This document shows positions 17,093-20,573 of a stretch of DNA of 20,573 nt, in pieces. The notes beneath the pieces are model-generated. The model ran no database searches. It saw nothing but the letters and a program-made list of their open reading frames with translations, and had not been told where the DNA came from. The DNA lies in the NCBI GenBank assembly GCA_023441125.1, contig JAEZQV010000124.1:1-20573 (forward strand), written 5' to 3'. Origin of the DNA: Bacillota bacterium. GTDB taxonomy: Bacteria > Bacillota_C > Negativicutes > Sporomusales > Sporomusaceae. The translations under genes and the position numbers were made by a program. Every line of letters begins with the position of its first letter. Within the stretch, counting starts at the first letter, position 1.

Positions 17093-20000
17093 ATGGACGG
17101 CACGTTCCGGGTAGGGGTGGATGTGGGCTCCACCACGATCAAAATCGTAATTCTGGATGAACGCAACCGCATTGTCTTCCAGCAATATCTCCGGCACTTT
17201 TCCAATATTATCGCTACCTTTAAGACCATGATTGACAAGGCGCACGCGGCAACGCCGCAGAAGCTGCTGTCGGTGATGTTCACCGGCTCGGCCGGCATCG
17301 GCCTCGCTAAATGTGTGGACGCTTCTTTTGTCCAGGAAGTCGTCGCCTGCACGCAGGCGGTAAGAGAAATCATCCCCCATACCGATACGGTCATTGAAAT
17401 TGGCGGGGAAGACGCCAAGATTACTTATTTGGACGGGGCGGTGGAGCAGCGCATGAACGGGGTCTGCGCCGGCGGCACGGGAGCTTTTATTGATCACATG
17501 GCTGCTTTGCTTCATACAGACGCCGCCGGCTTGAACGAATTGGCCAAGCAGCATCAAACCATTTATCCGATCGCGTCCCGGTGCGGCGTCTTTGCCAAAA
17601 CCGATGTTCAGTCCTTGATGAACGAAGGTGTCTGCAAGCAGGACATTGCGGCGTCCATTTTGCAGGCGGTCGTCAACCAGACCATTGGCAGCCTGGCGCA
17701 AGGCCGGCCAATCCGGGGCAAAGTCGCGCTGTTAGGCGGACCTTTCTATTTTTTATCCGAACTGCGGCGGCGTTTTATAGAGACGCTGGGTTTACAGGCT
17801 GATGAGGTCATCACCCCGGAAAGCTCTCCCTACTTTGTCGCGATCGGGGCGGCATTGTCATCCCGGGAGAAACCGGTCTTAGCCGAATGCTTCTATGAAC
17901 GCCTTCCCAGAATTCATGCCTTGCGCGCCCCTGCCGCCGACGGGGAGAAAACGCCGCCGTTGTTTACGGACCGGGAAGAATTCGAACGCTTTCAGGCCCG
18001 TCATGCGCAGCATGCCGTACCGCAGCGGGATCTCGCCGGTTATACGGGTAAAGCCTATCTGGGGATTGATGCCGGGTCCACCACCACCAAGCTGGCGCTG
18101 ATCGCTGCGGATGACCGGCTGCTCTATTCCTTCTATGGCAGCAACCGGGGCAAACCCTTGGCAACCGCGATTGAGGCGCTGAAAGAAATGTATAGCGCGT
18201 TGCCGTCTACTGTCCGGCTCGCCGGCTCGGCCGTTACCGGTTACGGCGAGCGGCTAATCCGGGCGGCCCTTCAGGTTGATATCGGGGAAGTGGAAACCAT
18301 CGCGCATCTGAAAGCCGCGAATTATTTCCTGCCTGGCGTCAGCTTTGTCCTGGATATCGGCGGCCAGGACATGAAAAGCTTTTTTGTCCGGGACGGTGTC
18401 ATTGACTCGATCATGCTGAATGAAGCCTGCTCATCAGGCTGCGGCTCCTTTCTCGAAACGTTTGCCCAGTCCCTGGGCATGACGGTCCGTGATTTTTCAC
18501 GGCAGGCGCTGACAGCTTCGCAACCGGTGGAGCTCGGCACCCGCTGCACGGTGTTCATGAATTCCAAGATCAAGCAGGCCCAAAAGGAAGGAGCCAGCCT
18601 TGGCGACATTGCGGCCGGGCTGGCGATCGCGGTGGTGAAAAACGCCCTGTTTAAAGTGATCCGCCTGAAAAACAGCGAGGAACTGGGCGAAAAGATCGTC
18701 GTGCAGGGCGGAACCTTCTATAACGATGCCGTCCTGCGGGCCCTGGAACGCATCATCGGCCGGGACGTTGTCCGGCCTGACATCGCCGGCATCATGGGCG
18801 CCTACGGCGCCGCGCTACTGGCCCGGGAGCGCTGCCGGGACCAGGCTACAGCCACTTTGCTGCCGGCAGCGGAACTGGCCGGTTTTACCGCCACGACCAC
18901 CACCCGCCGCTGCCATGGCTGCGGCAATCATTGCCTGCTTACGCTGCAGCATTTTTCCAATGGGCAAACATACTATGCCGGCAACCGCTGCGAACGGGGA
19001 ACGGGCCGGGAAAAACCCGGCGGCGAGACTCCCAGTCTGTACGCCTTTAAATACAAACGGCTCTTTCAGTACGTCCCCCTGGACGAGACGGCGCCGCGCG
19101 GCGTCATCGGCATCCCCCGAGTGCTGAATATGTATGAAGATTATCCTTTTTGGTTTACTTTTTTCACCGCTCTGGGCTATCGCGTCGTTTTGTCCGGCAC
19201 GTCTTCACGCCAGCTCTATGAGCTGGGCCTGGGGACAATCCCGTCCGAGACCGTTTGCTACCCGGCGAAACTGGCGCACGGACATATCGTCGATTTGATC
19301 CGCCAGGGAGTGAAAAAGATTTTTTATCCCTCTATTCCCCACAACACCGGCGAAAACCATAAAGCCGGCGCGTGTTACAACTGCCCGGTTGTAACTTCCT
19401 ATCCCGAGAATATTGCCGCCAATGTAGAAGCCGTGCAAACGGGCGACATTACGTTCTGGCATCCGTTTTTGCCGCTGGACCATCCGGACCGGCTGGCCAA
19501 AAGGCTCCACCGGGAACTGGCCGGCGAAAACCTGACAAAACGGGAAATCCGCCAGGCCCTGGCCAAAGCCTATGCCGAACAGGCCGCCTATCAAGCGGCT
19601 GTCCGGCAAAAAGGGGAAGAAACGCTCCACTATATTCAAACCCATGGCGGGTCCGGTATTGTTCTGGCCGGAAGGCCGTATCACATTGATCCTGAAATTA
19701 ACCATGGTTTGCCGGAACTGCTGCAGTCCTTGGGCCTGGCCGTATTATCGGAAGACTCGCTCCGGCACCTGGCAAGTGCGCCGCAGTCGCTGCGCGTTGT
19801 CGATCAGTGGGCGTATCATTCCCGGCTGTATGCCACGGCTGATTTTGTGGCCCACCTTGAGCATCCCCAGCTGGAGCTCATTCAGCTGAATTCCTTTGGC
19901 TGCGGACTGGATGCAGTGACCATCGATCAGGTGAGAGAAATCCTCGATCAGTACCGGAAACTGCACACCGTCATTAAACTGGATGAAATCAACAATCTGG

Positions 20001-20573
20001 GAGCCGCGCGTATCCGGGTGCGGTCACTGTTGGCCGCCCTGCAGGAAAGGCAAAAGAATTCCGCGCCCGTCCAGCCGCGGGGGAAAAAGCCCGTCCCCTC
20101 CGTCAAAGCGGTCTTTGCCGCCGGTATGAAAGAAACCCATACGCTATTGGCGCCGCAAATGTCGCCGGTTCATTTTCAGTTCTTTGAAACCAGTCTGCAA
20201 AAAGCCGGCTACCGGGCCATTATTCCCGCAGTGCCAGATAAACTGGCGGTGGAAGAAGGGTTAAAGTATGTGCATAATGATGCTTGTTATCCTGCGATTC
20301 TGGTTGTGGGACAAATGATCGGCGCCCTAAAATCCGGGACATTTGACCCGGCGCGGGCCTCTGTCCTGCTGGCCCAGACCGGCGGCGGCTGCCGGGCCAG
20401 CAATTATCTGGCCATTATGCGCAAAGCGCTGCAGGATGCCGGCCTGCCGCACGTACCCGTAGTATCGTTATGGGGCGAAAAATCGCCGGGATTTTCGCTG
20501 ACGCTGCCCCTGCTCAATGATTTCATTATGGGTGTTCTGTATGGCGATCTCTTGCTGCGCGTTGTTCACCGGG
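17093..20573 (+). CDS. Tandem 2-hydroxyacyl-CoA dehydratase activase (BadF/HgdC-type) with DUF2229 region, 3' end outside window
   Basis: An uninterrupted frame of 1160 codons runs off the right edge. Two ASKHA ATPase units occur in one chain: [10 protein letters not shown] (residue 8 on) and [10 protein letters not shown] (about 322 on). Each keeps both cysteines that in the HgdC activator hold the shared [4Fe-4S] cluster: C125/C164 and C446/C485, each pair 39 residues apart as in HgdC. Then come a Cys cluster, C607-x2-C610-x3-C614 ([10 protein letters not shown]), and a DUF2229-like part ([45 protein letters not shown] in short pieces). Such proteins of about 1400 aa are known in Firmicutes as activase-related proteins; their partner is mostly unknown. 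ATP-driven electron transfer to a radical dehydratase or other low-potential enzyme is inferred. ATG 17093 follows GGGGAG; an ATG at 17072 is possible. Confidence 0.85.
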   Translation, partial: MDGTFRVGVDVGSTTIKIVILDERNRIVFQQYLRHFSNIIATFKTMIDKAHAATPQKLLSVMFTGSAGIGLAKCVDASFVQEVVACTQAVREIIPHTDTVIEIGGEDAKITYLDGAVEQRMNGVCAGGTGAFIDHMAALLHTDAAGLNELAKQHQTIYPIASRCGVFAKTDVQSLMNEGVCKQDIAASILQAVVNQTIGSLAQGRPIRGKVALLGGPFYFLSELRRRFIETLGLQADEVITPESSPYFVAIGAALSSREKPVLAECFYERLPRIHALRAPAADGEKTPPLFTDREEFERFQARHAQHAVPQRDLAGYTGKAYLGIDAGSTTTKLALIAADDRLLYSFYGSNRGKPLATAIEALKEMYSALPSTVRLAGSAVTGYGERLIRAALQVDIGEVETIAHLKAANYFLPGVSFVLDIGGQDMKSFFVRDGVIDSIMLNEACSSGCGSFLETFAQSLGMTVRDFSRQALTASQPVELGTRCTVFMNSKIKQAQKEGASLGDIAAGLAIAVVKNALFKVIRLKNSEELGEKIVVQGGTFYNDAVLRALERIIGRDVVRPDIAGIMGAYGAALLARERCRDQATATLLPAAELAGFTATTTTRRCHGCGNHCLLTLQHFSNGQTYYAGNRCERGTGREKPGGETPSLYAFKYKRLFQYVPLDETAPRGVIGIPRVLNMYEDYPFWFTFFTALGYRVVLSGTSSRQLYELGLGTIPSETVCYPAKLAHGHIVDLIRQGVKKIFYPSIPHNTGENHKAGACYNCPVVTSYPENIAANVEAVQTGDITFWHPFLPLDHPDRLAKRLHRELAGENLTKREIRQALAKAYAEQAAYQAAVRQKGEETLHYIQTHGGSGIVLAGRPYHIDPEINHGLPELLQSLGLAVLSEDSLRHLASAPQSLRVVDQWAYHSRLYATADFVAHLEHPQLELIQLNSFGCGLDAVTIDQVREILDQYRKLHTVIKLDEINNLGAARIRVRSLLAALQERQKNSAPVQPRGKKPVPSVKAVFAAGMKETHTLLAPQMSPVHFQFFETSLQKAGYRAIIPAVPDKLAVEEGLKYVHNDACYPAILVVGQMIGALKSGTFDPARASVLLAQTGGGCRASNYLAIMRKALQDAGLPHVPVVSLWGEKSPGFSLTLPLLNDFIMGVLYGDLLLRVVHR

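Noticed and set aside
16961..17701. 246-codon minus-strand frame
   Set aside because: It is antisense to the N-terminal ASKHA domain of the activase, which has clear family motifs.

Overview
The window looks like chromosomal DNA of a spore-forming, anaerobic, diderm Firmicute of the Negativicutes (Sporomusa/Pelosinus-like). This is an inference from gene content and style: a collagen-like spore-surface protein, a PrpR-type sigma-54 activator next to a hexarate operon, a tandem 2-hydroxyacyl-CoA dehydratase activase, and consensus AGGAGG-type ribosome sites. No rRNA, tRNA, CRISPR array or intact mobile element was seen.

Layout. Positions 2-394 hold the 3' end of a LysR-type regulator, closed by a hairpin terminator, followed by an unannotated 47-codon acidic ORF on the minus strand (559-702). 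At 951-2834 lies a 627-residue collagen-like (BclA-type) protein of about 147 Gly-X-Thr triplets, preceded by a sequence that fits a sigma-K promoter. Short coding-like remnants flank it on both sides. A two-helix DUF5652 membrane protein (3243-3458) is followed by a 17-bp hairpin.

Positions 3540-9711 form a five-gene minus-strand operon for galactarate use. In transcription order it runs: DHDPS-family aldolase/dehydratase, garR, a GudP/GarP-like MFS importer, a LarA-like protein, garD. The apparent scheme is uptake of hexarate, dehydration by GarD to 5-dehydro-4-deoxyglucarate, cleavage (no GarL is present, so the DHDPS-family protein is the likely aldolase), and reduction of tartronate semialdehyde to glycerate by GarR. 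The LarA-like protein keeps the residues that hold the nickel-pincer cofactor and may be a hexarate epimerase that feeds GarD. A divergent PrpR-type sigma-54 activator (9926-11835) faces the operon. Between them sit a well-spaced -24/-12 promoter and a perfect 24-bp palindrome. The activator gene carries a one-base frameshift between its sensor and AAA+ parts.

The rest holds a Gln/Asn-rich small protein of unknown function (11991-12434), a both-ends-truncated ABC-2 permease remnant, an 877-residue rifampicin-phosphotransferase/PEP-synthase-like enzyme (12765-15398), a MarR regulator (15610-16041), a PF06541-type membrane protein (16550-16951), and the first 1160 codons of a giant tandem dehydratase activase that runs off the right edge. 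Four near-identical 13-bp palindromes (TTGTYAWTRACAA-like) lie around marR and upstream of the phosphotransferase-like gene, and look like the operators of a local MarR regulon.
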